From contig NZ_JBGCUE010000004.1 in NCBI RefSeq assembly GCF_041102575.1, forward strand, positions 248,001 to 312,000: DNA of 64,000 nt. The letters are read 5' to 3'. Position numbers and translations under genes: made by a program. Below the pieces are notes generated by a model. It was not told the origin of the DNA. It saw only the letters and a program-made list of their open reading frames with translations, and ran no database searches. Positions 48,526 through 58,078 of this stretch are shown here, piece after piece. This DNA is from Tenuifilum sp. 4138str. GTDB lineage: Bacteria; Bacteroidota; Bacteroidia; Bacteroidales; Tenuifilaceae. Each line of letters opens with the position of its first letter. The first letter of the stretch is position 1.

Positions 48526-49833
48526 CTATTCAATCCTACGAATATCGGCGCCAATGGCATTGAGTCGCCCATCAATATTCTCATATCCGCGGTCAATCTG
48601 CTCAATATTGTGAATAACGCTCTTCCCCTCGGCCGAAAGGGCAGCAATAAGCAGGGCAACGCCTGCCCTGATATCGGGCGAGGTCATAACGGTGGGGCGT
48701 AGCTTCATATTCCTATCGTGACCTATAACGGTAGCGCGGTGCGGGTCGCAAAGGATTATTTGAGCGCCCATGTCAATTAGCTTATCCACAAAGAATAGTC
48801 GGCTCTCAAACATTTTCTGATGGATTAGCACTGAGCCCTTAGCCTGGGTGGCAACCACCAGGAAAACGCTGAGCAGGTCGGGAGTTAGCCCGGGCCAGGG
48901 AGCATCGGCAATGGTGAGTATGGAACCATCAATAAAGGTATCAATCTCGTAATGCTCCTGGGGTGGTATATGGATATCATCGCCTATAACCTCAAACTCA
49001 ATGCCCATGCGACGGAACGAATCGGGAATAATGCCAAGGTTTGGATACGATACGTTACGAATGGTGATATTGCTGGCAGTCATGGCCGCAAGGCCAATGA
49101 ACGAACCAATCTCAATCATATCGGGCAGAATGGCATGGGTGCAGCCACCCAGCGACTCAACCCCCTCAACGGTAAGCAGGTTTGAACCAATACCCGATAT
49201 TTTTGCCCCCATACTAACCAGCATCTTGCTAAGCTGCTGTAGGTATGGTTCGCATGCAGCATTGTAAATGGTGGTTGTGCCCGGAGTAAGCACCGCGGCC
49301 ATCAGTATGTTAGCCGTTCCAGTAACCGAGGCCTCATCGAGCAGCATGTATGCACCCTGCATGTTTTTACCCTCAAGGGTAAAGAAATTCTCACGTGTAT
49401 CAAAGTTAAAGGTTGCGCCCAACTTCTGGAATCCCAGGAAATGGGTATCCAAGCGTCGGCGGCCAATTTTATCACCACCGGGTTTTGGGGCGTATGCTCG
49501 GCCATATCGCGCCAGCAGTGGTCCAACCACCATGATTGAGCCGCGTATGGCTGCAGCTTTGACCTTAAAATCGTTTGTGGTAAGATACTCTACATCAACA
49601 TTCTTGGCCCTAAAGGTGCATTCCGAGGAGCTATGCCTCTGAACCTCTACTCCCATTCCCTGAAGAAGTTCAATTAGTTTATTAACATCGCGGATGTTTG
49701 GGATATTCTTGATTGTAACTGGTTCAGCTGTGAGTAGCGTGGCGCAGATGATTTGCAGGGCCTCATTCTTTGCCCCCTGCGGATGTAACTCGCCTTTTAG
49801 CGGCTTACCACCGTATACCTCAAATGTTGCCAT
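48526..49833 (-). CDS. murA: UDP-N-acetylglucosamine 1-carboxyvinyltransferase, Asp variant of the fosfomycin site
   Basis: MurA adds enolpyruvate to UDP-GlcNAc in the first committed step of peptidoglycan synthesis. The 435-residue protein has the substrate Lys-Asn in QGAKNEAL (about residue 21) and IRGSIMVVGPLLARYGRA (about 95-112). The active-site loop reads PGGDKIGRRRLDTHF: the Cys that fosfomycin attacks (Cys115 in E. coli, in PGGCxIG) is Asp here. Asp at this place is known from Mycobacterium, Chlamydia and Borrelia MurA and gives intrinsic resistance to fosfomycin. The DUF4290 gene lies 12 nt upstream, on the same strand. Confidence 0.95.
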   Translation of the reverse strand: MATFEVYGGKPLKGELHPQGAKNEALQIICATLLTAEPVTIKNIPNIRDVNKLIELLQGMGVEVQRHSSSECTFRAKNVDVEYLTTNDFKVKAAAIRGSIMVVGPLLARYGRAYAPKPGGDKIGRRRLDTHFLGFQKLGATFNFDTRENFFTLEGKNMQGAYMLLDEASVTGTANILMAAVLTPGTTTIYNAACEPYLQQLSKMLVSMGAKISGIGSNLLTVEGVESLGGCTHAILPDMIEIGSFIGLAAMTASNITIRNVSYPNLGIIPDSFRRMGIEFEVIGDDIHIPPQEHYEIDTFIDGSILTIADAPWPGLTPDLLSVFLVVATQAKGSVLIHQKMFESRLFFVDKLIDMGAQIILCDPHRATVIGHDRNMKLRPTVMTSPDIRAGVALLIAALSAEGKSVIHNIEQIDRGYENIDGRLNAIGADIRRIE

Positions 49834-49845
49834 GTAGTAAGTATT

Positions 49846-50436
49846 TTAACGCTTACGATGATGTTTGGGTCGCTTACCTCCGGTAGGTTTAACCTCGCGC
49901 TTATCAATCAGCTTTGAGCCCGGAGCCATAACCAGCCTGCCATTGCTGAGGGTTTGCATATCGCGAAATATATCGTCGTCGGTAACCGATTCCTTATTCC
50001 AGGTAATATTGGCCTTTTTCATCTGGTTGGCTATAAGCTGCTTAAAGGCTTCCTTTTCGGGACCCTCGTCCATTGCAATGGCCTTCTCAATCATCAGTTC
50101 AATAATACGCCCGTAATGCTTGAACTTAACGGGATGGCTGGGGTAAGGAACGTTCCGTGGCTTTTCGTAATATTTTTCCACGTCGGGCCTGGGGTAAGGC
50201 GAATCGATATCGAGCTTGAAGTCGGACATGATGAAAAGGTGATCCCAAAGCTTATGGCGGAAATCGTTAACCGCTCTCAGCTGGGGATTAAGATTGCCCA
50301 TTATGGCAATAAGTGATTTGGCAAGCCTGTTACGCTCATCCCTATCCTCAATGCTTGCTATGTGATCGACCATTTGCTGGATATGCCTTCCGTACTCGGG
50401 TAATCGCAGCTTTTTTCGTTGGGTATTGTAATCCAT
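49846..50436 (-). CDS. DUF4290 protein
   Basis: The 196-residue cytoplasmic protein begins MDYNTQRKKLRLPEYGRHIQQMVDH and has DFRHKLWDHLFIMSDFKLDIDSPYP in its middle, typical of DUF4290, which is found next to murA in many Bacteroidota. The C-terminus is Lys/Arg-rich (KPTGGKRPKHHRKR). Function is unknown; cotranscription with murA (12 nt apart) suggests a role linked to the cell wall or simply a conserved operon. Confidence 0.85.
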   Translation of the reverse strand: MDYNTQRKKLRLPEYGRHIQQMVDHIASIEDRDERNRLAKSLIAIMGNLNPQLRAVNDFRHKLWDHLFIMSDFKLDIDSPYPRPDVEKYYEKPRNVPYPSHPVKFKHYGRIIELMIEKAIAMDEGPEKEAFKQLIANQMKKANITWNKESVTDDDIFRDMQTLSNGRLVMAPGSKLIDKREVKPTGGKRPKHHRKR

Positions 50437-50722
50437 CTAAAGTGTTTTAGTAAGAAATGTAATAAATATTAGAAGTACAAGACATTCATATTAATCACAA
50501 AAGTACACTAAAAATTTCATTTTAATCCAAATTCGTTAATTGATAAAATCAATGTACAAACTTCTACAAAAAATGCTTCCCCATTTCGATTTAACGTACT
50601 CTAACTTCCTCTCTTTCTACGGTTCCGACTCATTCCGAGTCATTCAGCCCCATTTCTCCAATAATGTTTCTACCTCTCCAATTTTATTAGATAGGTTGAA
50701 TTTTTAATTAAAGGTACTTGGA
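50437..50722. other. Intergenic region between DUF4290 and the RAYT gene
   Basis: Mostly AT-rich without a gene. Around 50595-50645 it carries ACTTCCTCTC and TTCCGACTCATTCCGAGTCATTC, the reverse complement of the kind of repeat seen at 15450-15535. Confidence 0.5.
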
Positions 50723-51202
50723 TTATTCCCACACCCCTCCATTCTCAAAGAATTCAAACAGGTATTCGTCCTGATACTTGATATCGTTTTTTTTCAAAAT
50801 CTCTAAATATTCTTCCTTAAACGATTTCTTTTGATGATGCTGCTCTTGGTTGTGAATGTATTTCACTACAGTATCTAGTTGTGAACGCGAATGTGTAAAT
50901 GCCCCATAACCTCTTTGCCATTCAAATTTGAATTTTGAAAGTTTTTCTTTATTTACCCAAGCAGTACTTGAAGTTTTAATATGCTCCACCAACTGGGGTA
51001 TTAGCTGGTTTACATTATAACCAATAAGAATATGAATATGGTCTGGCATACATTTCACTGCCAGCATTTTATGTCCGTTGTTCTGAACAATACCCGTTAT
51101 ATATTTTTCCAGATTTTCTTTCCACGATTTTTTTATTAAAGCATCTCTGTTTTTAGGCGAGAAAACTAGATGTATGTATAACTGGGTAAATGTGTTAGCC
51201 AT
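50723..51202 (-). CDS. REP-associated tyrosine transposase (RAYT, IS200/IS605 TnpA-like)
   Basis: The 159-residue protein is an HUH single-strand transposase of the Y1 type. It has the two His in MPDHIHILIGY (about residue 56) and the catalytic Tyr in VVKYIHNQEQHHQK (about residue 114). It starts with the family pattern MANTFTQLYIHLVFSPKNR. RAYTs are usually single-copy domesticated relatives of IS200 TnpA that act on REP palindromes. The array of small palindromes directly beyond its start (51281-51746) fits that pairing. There is no TnpB gene and no clear IS200 end. Confidence 0.88.
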   Translation of the reverse strand: MANTFTQLYIHLVFSPKNRDALIKKSWKENLEKYITGIVQNNGHKMLAVKCMPDHIHILIGYNVNQLIPQLVEHIKTSSTAWVNKEKLSKFKFEWQRGYGAFTHSRSQLDTVVKYIHNQEQHHQKKSFKEEYLEILKKNDIKYQDEYLFEFFENGGVWE

Positions 51203-51829
51203 ACTCTTTTTTTCAAATATAATTGATTTTAATTGTTATTGGGATGCAATTTTATGCGATCTTTATAATACAAATGTTACGGCGCTATGCGCCTAATGAC
51301 TCCCTTGCATGTGTTTTGGGTACAAGGGTTTCGGTGCTATGCACCTATTTTAGCTGCAACGCAGCGGAATATTTGTTGGGAAAGAAACAATTATTCCCGC
51401 CCTCAAGCTGCAGCGCAGCGGAACCAAAGATTTTCCTTTGATCAATTTGTCTGGGAGTGGAATAAGGTTTCGGCGCTACGCGCCTAATGATGTCTTTGTG
51501 TTCAGTTTAAGTACAAAGATTTCGGTGCTACGCACCTATTAAAGTTGCAGCGCAAGGAAGTATTTGTTGGGAAAAAGAATAATTAATCAAATGGGTACAG
51601 TGGTTACGGCGCTACGCGCCTAATGGCTCGCTTGTGTGCATTTTGGGTACAAAGATTTCGGTGCTACACACCTCTTTCAGCTGCAGCGCAGCAAAATATT
51701 TGTTGGGAAAGGAACAATTAATCATAACCTCAAGCTGCAGCGCAGCGGAACCATAAATTATCCTTCAATCAATTCGCCCTATAATAGATTAAGGTTTCGG
51801 TTCTATCCCGCCTTAATCAGCTAAATGTT
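51203..51829. other. Intergenic region with the palindrome array
   Basis: The 627 nt between the RAYT gene and the helicase gene hold the array below and no real gene. Reading frames inside it only translate the repeats. Confidence 0.7.
51281..51746. repeat. REP/BIME-like array of about eleven small palindromes in three repeat units
   Basis: Each hairpin has a 5-bp stem and a 3-nt loop. Three stem types occur in the same order: GGCGC-TAN-GCGCC (51281, 51472, 51608), GGTGC-TAN-GCACC (51333, 51524, and 51660 with one base changed) and GCTGC-ANC-GCAGC (51353, 51407, 51680, 51734; a decayed form near 51545). Linking segments such as GGGTACAA, ATATTTGTTGGGAAA and GAACCA are also repeated. The order defines a unit of about 190, 135 and 150 nt. 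The transposase-like RAYT gene lies next to it. Confidence 0.88.
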
Positions 51830-54121
51830 TTACACAAGCTGTTTTAGGTTTGCAAATTTAAGCAATAAATTCTTAGAGCCCACAATGTTAAAGTTAACCA
51901 AAGCTTTGCGGTTAGGCCCGACACCCTCAATTGCCTCCACAACACCCTCGCCAAACTTGGCGTGGAAAACGGTCATTCCTACCGTAATGGCATCGGGCGA
52001 TATATCCTTGGCGTTTTTAGGAGCTGATGGCGCCTGAGTGCTTGCCCTTGAGAACGCCGATGCGGACTGTGTGGAGGGCTGGCGGCTAAATCCGCCAAAG
52101 TTTTGCCCCTTTACAGCTTGCCTCTCGGCCGTGCTCCCAAACTCATCGTCGCTATAGGGAACATCGATATATTCAGAGTCTATCTCTTTGATAAACCGGC
52201 TTGGAGTGCATTGCGTTGGCGAACCCCACCTATAGCGGGTTTGGGCATAGGTGATATATGCCCTTCTGGCAGCGCGGGTAAGTGCAACGTAAAAAAGGCG
52301 ACGCTCCTCCTCCATGTCCTCCTGTGACTTGATATTTAGCGATGATGGGAAAAGGTTCTCTTCGAGTCCAGTGAGAAAAACGTAATCGAACTCAAGCCCC
52401 TTGGCGGAGTGAACTGTCATTACGCTAACCCTGTTTTTGTCGCCATCTTTATCGGTATCCTGATCGGTAAGCAGGGCAACGTTCTCAAGGTAATCGACCA
52501 GGGTTACAGTTTCCTCCATGCCCTCCTCCTTACGACCTTCAATAAACTCGCGGATACCGTTAAGCATCTCCTCAATGTTCTGCAGGCGCGATATCCCTTC
52601 CTGGCTCTTATCGGCCTTTAGGTCGGTGAGCATGCCCGAAGCGTTAGCAATGGCATACACAGCCTCGTAGGCATCCATGGTGTAAACCTTTTGCTGGAAC
52701 GACACTATCAGATTCCTGAACTCCTCAAGCTTTTTGGCAGCAGCAGGTTTAACCCCACCATTATGTTTACCCAATTCACCAACGGTTTGCCAAAGGCTAA
52801 GTCCCAACTGGTTGGCAAGGGCCTGAAGGTGCTCCATGGTTGTGTCGCCTATTCCACGGGCGGGGTAATTAACCACCCGGTTAAAAGCCTCATCATCGTT
52901 GGGGTTTACGGTAAGGCGAATGTAGGCTATAAGGTCCTTTATCTCCTTACGTTGGTAAAACGAGAGGCTACCGTAAATACGATAGGGAATGTTGCGCTTG
53001 CGCAGGGTCTCCTCAAAAATACGCGACTGGGCATTGGTGCGGTAAAGAATGGCAATATCGCTATAGCTGCAATGGGCCTGGTGCACCAGGCTCACAATCT
53101 CCGAAGCCACAAGGAAACCCTCCTCCTGATCGGTAAACGCTTTAATCAACTTTATAGGTTCGCCCACCTCGTTACTGGAATAGGCCACCTTTGGTATTTG
53201 ACGCTGGTTCTTGGCAATTACGCTGTTTGCAGCATTTACAATGGTTTGGGTAGAACGGTAGTTCTGCTCCAGCTTGAACAGCTTATAGTCCTTGTAATCG
53301 TTCTGGAAGTTGAGGATATTCTCAATTTTTGCACCACGGAACGAGTAAATGCTCTGGGCATCGTCGCCCACCACGCAAAGGTTACGGTGACTCTCAGAAA
53401 GCTTTTTTACAATCAGATACTGCGAGAAGTTGGTGTCCTGATACTCATCAACCAGGATGTAGCGGAACTTATTCTGGTACTTTTGCAGCACATCGGGGAA
53501 ATCGCGGAAAAGGATATTGGTGTTCAGCAGCAGATCGTCAAAGTCCATAGCCGAAGCCTTTTGGCATCGCTGGGAGTAAAGGGTGTAAATTCGATGTATT
53601 TCACCCTTGCGGGAGCTAATATCCTGCGAAATGATGGAGGCATTTTGTGCATAGGCTTGAGGCGTTATCAGGTTGTTCTTGGCAATGGATATTCGCGACA
53701 GAATCTCGCCGGGCTTATACACCTGAACATCGAGCTTAAGCTCCTTAATGATTTGGGCAATCAGGTTCTTGGAGTCGGTGGTGTCGTAAATGGTAAAATT
53801 CTTGCTATATCCAAGCAACTCGGCCTCGTTACGCAGGATTTTAGCAAATATTGAGTGAAAGGTTCCCATCCAGAGCTTAGAAGCAGTCTCATGCCCCACA
53901 ATGCGGGCAATACGCTCCTTCATCTCCCTGGCTGCTTTATTGGTAAAGGTAAGCGCCAAAACCGACCATGGCTTAACGCCTAGGGTAAGTAAGTGTGCAA
54001 TGCGATATGTTAAAACCCTTGTTTTACCTGAACCTGCCGAAGCAATCACTAAGCTGGGCCCCTCAGTGCAAGTAACCGCTTCGCGTTGAACCTCGCTTAA
54101 CTCATCCAAATAGTTTGTCAT
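51830..54121 (-). CDS. UvrD/PcrA-type ATP-dependent DNA helicase
   Basis: A superfamily 1A 3'-5' helicase used in repair and replication restart. The 763-residue protein has Walker A in VIASAGSGKTRVLTYRIA (about residue 25), the DEYQDTN Walker B motif (about 225), VVGDDAQSIYSFRGA (motif III region), LEQNYRST (motif IV) and VMTVHSAKGLEFDYVFLTG (motif V). The C-terminal tail carries the VFHAKFGEGVVEAIEG segment typical of PcrA/UvrD polymerase-binding tails. I chose the ATG at 54121; a GTG at 54145 would add eight residues. Size and tail favour PcrA/UvrD over Rep. Confidence 0.94.
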   Translation of the reverse strand: MTNYLDELSEVQREAVTCTEGPSLVIASAGSGKTRVLTYRIAHLLTLGVKPWSVLALTFTNKAAREMKERIARIVGHETASKLWMGTFHSIFAKILRNEAELLGYSKNFTIYDTTDSKNLIAQIIKELKLDVQVYKPGEILSRISIAKNNLITPQAYAQNASIISQDISSRKGEIHRIYTLYSQRCQKASAMDFDDLLLNTNILFRDFPDVLQKYQNKFRYILVDEYQDTNFSQYLIVKKLSESHRNLCVVGDDAQSIYSFRGAKIENILNFQNDYKDYKLFKLEQNYRSTQTIVNAANSVIAKNQRQIPKVAYSSNEVGEPIKLIKAFTDQEEGFLVASEIVSLVHQAHCSYSDIAILYRTNAQSRIFEETLRKRNIPYRIYGSLSFYQRKEIKDLIAYIRLTVNPNDDEAFNRVVNYPARGIGDTTMEHLQALANQLGLSLWQTVGELGKHNGGVKPAAAKKLEEFRNLIVSFQQKVYTMDAYEAVYAIANASGMLTDLKADKSQEGISRLQNIEEMLNGIREFIEGRKEEGMEETVTLVDYLENVALLTDQDTDKDGDKNRVSVMTVHSAKGLEFDYVFLTGLEENLFPSSLNIKSQEDMEEERRLFYVALTRAARRAYITYAQTRYRWGSPTQCTPSRFIKEIDSEYIDVPYSDDEFGSTAERQAVKGQNFGGFSRQPSTQSASAFSRASTQAPSAPKNAKDISPDAITVGMTVFHAKFGEGVVEAIEGVGPNRKALVNFNIVGSKNLLLKFANLKQLV

Positions 54122-54348
54122 TCCAGCTCTAAAAAAATTTACCACAAAAGTAGTGGTAGCATACCATTACAACAAGCATATCATTAGTTTGTTATCAACA
54201 TGCTTTATAATGAAACGATATTTATTGTCAAATTCGATACTGGTTAATAGCGAAACTGCAATCCACCAAACACATCGGCAGGGATACATCTTGTAAAAAT
54301 CGATTTTGTTTTATACTTTTAGTATGGGAAAACCTTTTGATAACCAAA

Positions 54349-54696
54349 ATGGAAAAATTAATTCATTCACGGTCAACCATTGCCAGCCTGATATTCAACG
54401 GTAAAATGTTCCACCTACTAAACCCCTGGCATATTGAGGTAGATACCAATCAGGAAACCATTACCATACGTAAGCGCAACCCATTCCTGATAGGGTTCGA
54501 TGAGCAAATAGTATCGTTCAGGTATATCCGCAGTATAATGATAGATGAGCACCTGTTTGGCGCCGATATTCACGTAAAGGTAGTAGGAGGCAGAGCCTCG
54601 GCCTACTGCATTTCCAAGAGCGATGCCAGGAGAATTAAAAATACGCTCCTGGAATACAATACCACAAAAAGGGGAAGGGGAATAATCTTTGCTTAG
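54349..54696 (+). CDS. Small conserved-looking cytoplasmic protein, function unknown (PH-like?)
   Basis: The 115-residue protein has no signal peptide or membrane segment. Its middle shows strand-rich blocks, ETITIRKRNPFLIGFDEQIVSFRYI and ADIHVKVVGGRASAYCIS, followed by a helix SDARRIKNTLLEY, an order that resembles bacterial PH-like domains; this is only a shape comparison. I took the ATG at 54349 over an in-frame TTG at 54337. It precedes the MFS exporter by 90 nt. Confidence 0.5.
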   Translation: MEKLIHSRSTIASLIFNGKMFHLLNPWHIEVDTNQETITIRKRNPFLIGFDEQIVSFRYIRSIMIDEHLFGADIHVKVVGGRASAYCISKSDARRIKNTLLEYNTTKRGRGIIFA

Positions 54697-54786
54697 AGTT
54701 GATATCTCCCAAAAAACTTAAGTTTATTTTTTTTGATTTACTTTGGGGCTACATTTTTGTTGTAATTACCCCAAGTAATCTTTTAT

Positions 54787-56178
54787 ATGCAATCACAGGA
54801 AAAACATCAGGAATCTACAGTAGTGCTAATCCTGGTAATGTTCACATCGTTTATTACTCCCTTTATTGGGTCGGCAATAAACCTGGCTTTGCCAATGATT
54901 GCCCATGAGTTTGGGCTAAATGCTATTACTATGAGCTGGGTAACCATGGCCTTTCTGCTCTCGTCGGCAGTATTTCTGGTGCCCCTAGGTAAGTTGGCCG
55001 ACATATTCGGACGGAAAAGAGTTTTCCTTACCGGTAATGTAGTGCTTGCATTGGCATCGCTTTTGGCCGTATTTGTGCCCAATGGCGCAACACTCATAGC
55101 ATTGCGGGTTGTTCAGGGAATTGGAAGCGCCATGATGTTTGCAACTGGCATCGCCCTTATCACATCAGTTTTCCCGCCCAACGCAAGGGGTAGAGCTATT
55201 GGAATGAACGTTACTGCGGTATATGTTGGCCTTTCGGCTGCGCCAGTTCTTGGAGGTTTAATGATTGACGCACTGGGGTGGCGAAGCTTGTTCTACATCC
55301 CAGCATTGCTGGGCATACCTGCCGTGATTGCTGCTATACTTACCATTAAAGGCGAATGGGCCGAAGCCAAAGGAGAAAAGTTCGATATTTTAGGGTCAGG
55401 TATATTTATAGTATCGATGTGCGCCCTGATGTATGGGTTCTCAAAACTCCCATCCACTGTTGCTATAGTCCTAACCGCAGTAGGCCTTTTAGGCCTTGCC
55501 CTTTTTGTTAAGCTGCAAATGAAACTTGAATACCCGGTTTTTAACGTATCGCTCTTCAGGGTCAATAGGCTTTTTGCGCTTTCGAACCTTGCTGCGCTGA
55601 TAAACTATGCAACCACCTTTGCCATAACCTTTGTTTTAAGCCTTTACCTGCAATACATCAAGGGTTTAAGTGCGCGCGAGGCTGGCTTGCTACTGGTTAT
55701 TCAACCGCTTGTTATGGCGGTTATAGCATCGTGGTCGGGGCGGCTTTCCGATAAGCACGATCCACGCATACTGGCATCGGCAGGCATGGGAGTAATTGCA
55801 GTAGGTTTGGCTCTGCTTATCCCTATCAGTAAAGAAACGGCTGTTACGTACATTGGGGTGGTTCTGGGCATTCTGGGGCTTGGTTTTGGAATGTTCTCAT
55901 CGCCCAATACCAATGCCATTATGGGCTCGGTTGAAAAACGTTACATTGGGCTTGCATCGGGGACAGTGGCAACCATGCGGTTGGTTGGCCAAATGTTGAG
56001 CATGGGCATTGCTACCATGGTAATCCACGTATTTATTGGCACGGGAACCATAAACGCATCAAACCATAAGCAGTTTATTCTTTCGGCCAGTGTTACGTTT
56101 GCAATATTTGTAGCCTTAAGTGTTTTAGGGGTTTGGGCATCGCTGGCAAGGGGTGGGAAGAACGGAAATCAAGCTTAA
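54787..56178 (+). CDS. MFS drug exporter, DHA2 family (EmrB/QacA-like, 14 TM)
   Basis: The 463-residue protein has about 14 hydrophobic segments and the DHA2 landmarks: motif A-like GKLADIFGRKRVFLTGN (about residue 68), RVVQGIGSAMMFATG (about 107) and GPxxGG-like APVLGGLMIDALGWRSLFYI (about 155). It should export drugs or metabolites with protons. No membrane-fusion EmrA-type gene or regulator is adjacent, so the substrate is unknown. Confidence 0.88.
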   Translation: MQSQEKHQESTVVLILVMFTSFITPFIGSAINLALPMIAHEFGLNAITMSWVTMAFLLSSAVFLVPLGKLADIFGRKRVFLTGNVVLALASLLAVFVPNGATLIALRVVQGIGSAMMFATGIALITSVFPPNARGRAIGMNVTAVYVGLSAAPVLGGLMIDALGWRSLFYIPALLGIPAVIAAILTIKGEWAEAKGEKFDILGSGIFIVSMCALMYGFSKLPSTVAIVLTAVGLLGLALFVKLQMKLEYPVFNVSLFRVNRLFALSNLAALINYATTFAITFVLSLYLQYIKGLSAREAGLLLVIQPLVMAVIASWSGRLSDKHDPRILASAGMGVIAVGLALLIPISKETAVTYIGVVLGILGLGFGMFSSPNTNAIMGSVEKRYIGLASGTVATMRLVGQMLSMGIATMVIHVFIGTGTINASNHKQFILSASVTFAIFVALSVLGVWASLARGGKNGNQA

Positions 56179-56197
56179 AAGCATATCAACATCAACT

Positions 56198-58078
56198 TTA
56201 TTGGTCAACCCAATCGCCATGCGCCTTAATTAATGCAATTAGCTCATCAATAGCCTGTTCCTCAGGAATATTCTTCTTTACAACCTCCTTGCCCTTGTAA
56301 AGGGTAATCCTGCCGGGGCCTGCACCCACATAGCCGTAATCGGCATCGGCCATTTCGCCCGGGCCATTTACTATACAACCCATTACCCCAATTTTTAACC
56401 CTTTCAGGTGCGAGGTAGCGCTCCTAACCTTCTGTAGCGTTTGCTGCAGGCTGAATAGCGTGCGCCCACAACCGGGGCAAGCAATATATTCCGTTTTGGT
56501 AACTCGTGTTCGGGCAGCCTGCAGAATGGCAAATGCTGTATTCCTTATCGCCTCAGGGGATAGTGGCGAAGTTAACATTACCCCGTCAATCAGCCCATCA
56601 ATCAGTAGTCCACCCACATCGGAAGCAGCTTTAAGCTGAAATTCTTCCTTTTCGGCATCGGAGTAACCGCGTACGACAACCACAGGCAAGCTAATTTCCT
56701 GGCGCATCAGCTCAATCACAGCAGCTCGTTGCTCAGCAAATCCATTTGAATTGCTGGTGGATAACAACAATACCACGTTTTGGCTTCCCTTTAGTGCCGA
56801 TACCAGATCGGGGTTTAACAGATCGGTATAGGTAACGCTTAACAGCACCGAACCCAATGACTTTTGGTTGATAAAATCATCAACCTTTACTAAGCGGAAA
56901 TTGGGTGTATGTTCCGAAATAACCGGTAAACCATTGAGGTTGGGGCTTGGTTCAAATCCGGGAACTACAAAGTAGTCGGGGGCGGTATCGGTTGGCTGCC
57001 ATACCTTTTTTATCGAATCCAATCTCCATCCCCACGCATTGGCAGTAGTCTCAGTAAAAACTTCGTTGATGTAAGCAAATACTCGTGGAGGGTTTGCTCC
57101 ACCAATTCCTTTAACCTCATGGGTTGTACGCCGTTTATACTCGTACGGATTGTACGGTAGGCTATCGATGCTTTTTAAGCTAGGCGAAGTTTTCCTATTG
57201 GCAAAGTAGCTTACCAATTTCCTTGCTACTGGTATTTCGTTTTCGGGCTCCTCGGTAAGTGAAACCCGAATGGTATCGCCAATGCCATCGGCAAGGAGCG
57301 CTCCAATTCCCACAGCCGATTTAATGCGGCCATCCTCTCCATCGCCAGCCTCGGTAACACCAAGGTGAAGCGGGAAATTCATACCCTCGTCATCCATGGT
57401 GGCAACCAAAAGCCTTACGGCTTGCACCATCACACGGGTATTGCTCGATTTCATGGAGATAACCAGCTGGTTAAACCCATGCTTTCTGAAAATACGCAGG
57501 AACTCCATGGCCGACTCAACCATTCCAGCGGGAGTATCGCCATAGCGACTCATAATCCTATCGGAAAGTGAGCCATGGTTTACCCCAATGCGAATGGCAA
57601 CGCCTCGTTCCCTGCAAATCTCAATTAGCGGAAGTAACCTCTCCTCAATGCGTTTGAGCTCATCGGCATACTCCTGGTCGGTGTAGCTTACAGTTTCAAA
57701 CTTGGCGCGGGGATCCACATAGTTGCCCGGATTTATTCGCACCTTTTCCACATGCTTGGCAGCCTCAAGGGCTGCAGCAGGGTTAAAATGAACATCGGCT
57801 ACAATGGGGGTGGTATAGCCCCTGGCAATAAGTTCGCCCTTTATGTTTTGCAGGTTAGCAGCCTCGCGGGTACCCTGAGTGGTAATACGCACAAACTCGG
57901 CTCCAGCCTCAATTGCCCTAATGCATTGCTCAACGGTTGCCTGCGTGTTGTTGGTATCGGTAGTGGTCATGGTCTGCACCCGTATAGGATTACCTCCGCC
58001 CAGCGGAGTATTGCCAACCATAACCTCAACGGTTATTCTGCGCTTAAAATCAGCTATACTATCGATGTAGCTCCTCAT
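56198..58078 (-). CDS. ispG: 4-Hydroxy-3-methylbut-2-en-1-yl diphosphate synthase, long form
   Basis: IspG (GcpE) makes HMBPP from MEcPP in the MEP isoprenoid pathway. The 626-residue protein is the long, plant-like form found in Bacteroidota: a TIM barrel (about 1-270, starting VEVMVGNTPLGGGNPIRVQTMT), a large inserted domain (about 290-510) and the Fe-S domain (CPGCGRTLF, then GVMGCIVNGPGEMADADYGYVG, about 525-600). It holds the usual three Cys ligands. The next enzyme, IspH, is encoded at 38231. Confidence 0.95.
   Translation of the reverse strand: MRSYIDSIADFKRRITVEVMVGNTPLGGGNPIRVQTMTTTDTNNTQATVEQCIRAIEAGAEFVRITTQGTREAANLQNIKGELIARGYTTPIVADVHFNPAAALEAAKHVEKVRINPGNYVDPRAKFETVSYTDQEYADELKRIEERLLPLIEICRERGVAIRIGVNHGSLSDRIMSRYGDTPAGMVESAMEFLRIFRKHGFNQLVISMKSSNTRVMVQAVRLLVATMDDEGMNFPLHLGVTEAGDGEDGRIKSAVGIGALLADGIGDTIRVSLTEEPENEIPVARKLVSYFANRKTSPSLKSIDSLPYNPYEYKRRTTHEVKGIGGANPPRVFAYINEVFTETTANAWGWRLDSIKKVWQPTDTAPDYFVVPGFEPSPNLNGLPVISEHTPNFRLVKVDDFINQKSLGSVLLSVTYTDLLNPDLVSALKGSQNVVLLLSTSNSNGFAEQRAAVIELMRQEISLPVVVVRGYSDAEKEEFQLKAASDVGGLLIDGLIDGVMLTSPLSPEAIRNTAFAILQAARTRVTKTEYIACPGCGRTLFSLQQTLQKVRSATSHLKGLKIGVMGCIVNGPGEMADADYGYVGAGPGRITLYKGKEVVKKNIPEEQAIDELIALIKAHGDWVDQ

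Noticed and set aside
50723-51202. A complete IS200/IS605 element
   Set aside because: Only the tnpA-like gene is present, there is no tnpB and no typical left/right end hairpin directly at its borders; the RAYT reading fits better.
51281-51746. The palindrome array as a possible CRISPR
   Set aside because: The repeated parts are 13-nt hairpins with irregular spacing and related spacers, and no cas gene is present.
51223-51824. Several 60-72-residue frames across the palindrome array
   Set aside because: They only translate the repeated hairpins in different frames.
52691-53854. A 387-residue frame antisense to the UvrD/PcrA helicase gene
   Set aside because: The helicase on the other strand has all SF1 motifs; the antisense frame is low complexity and lacks any domain.
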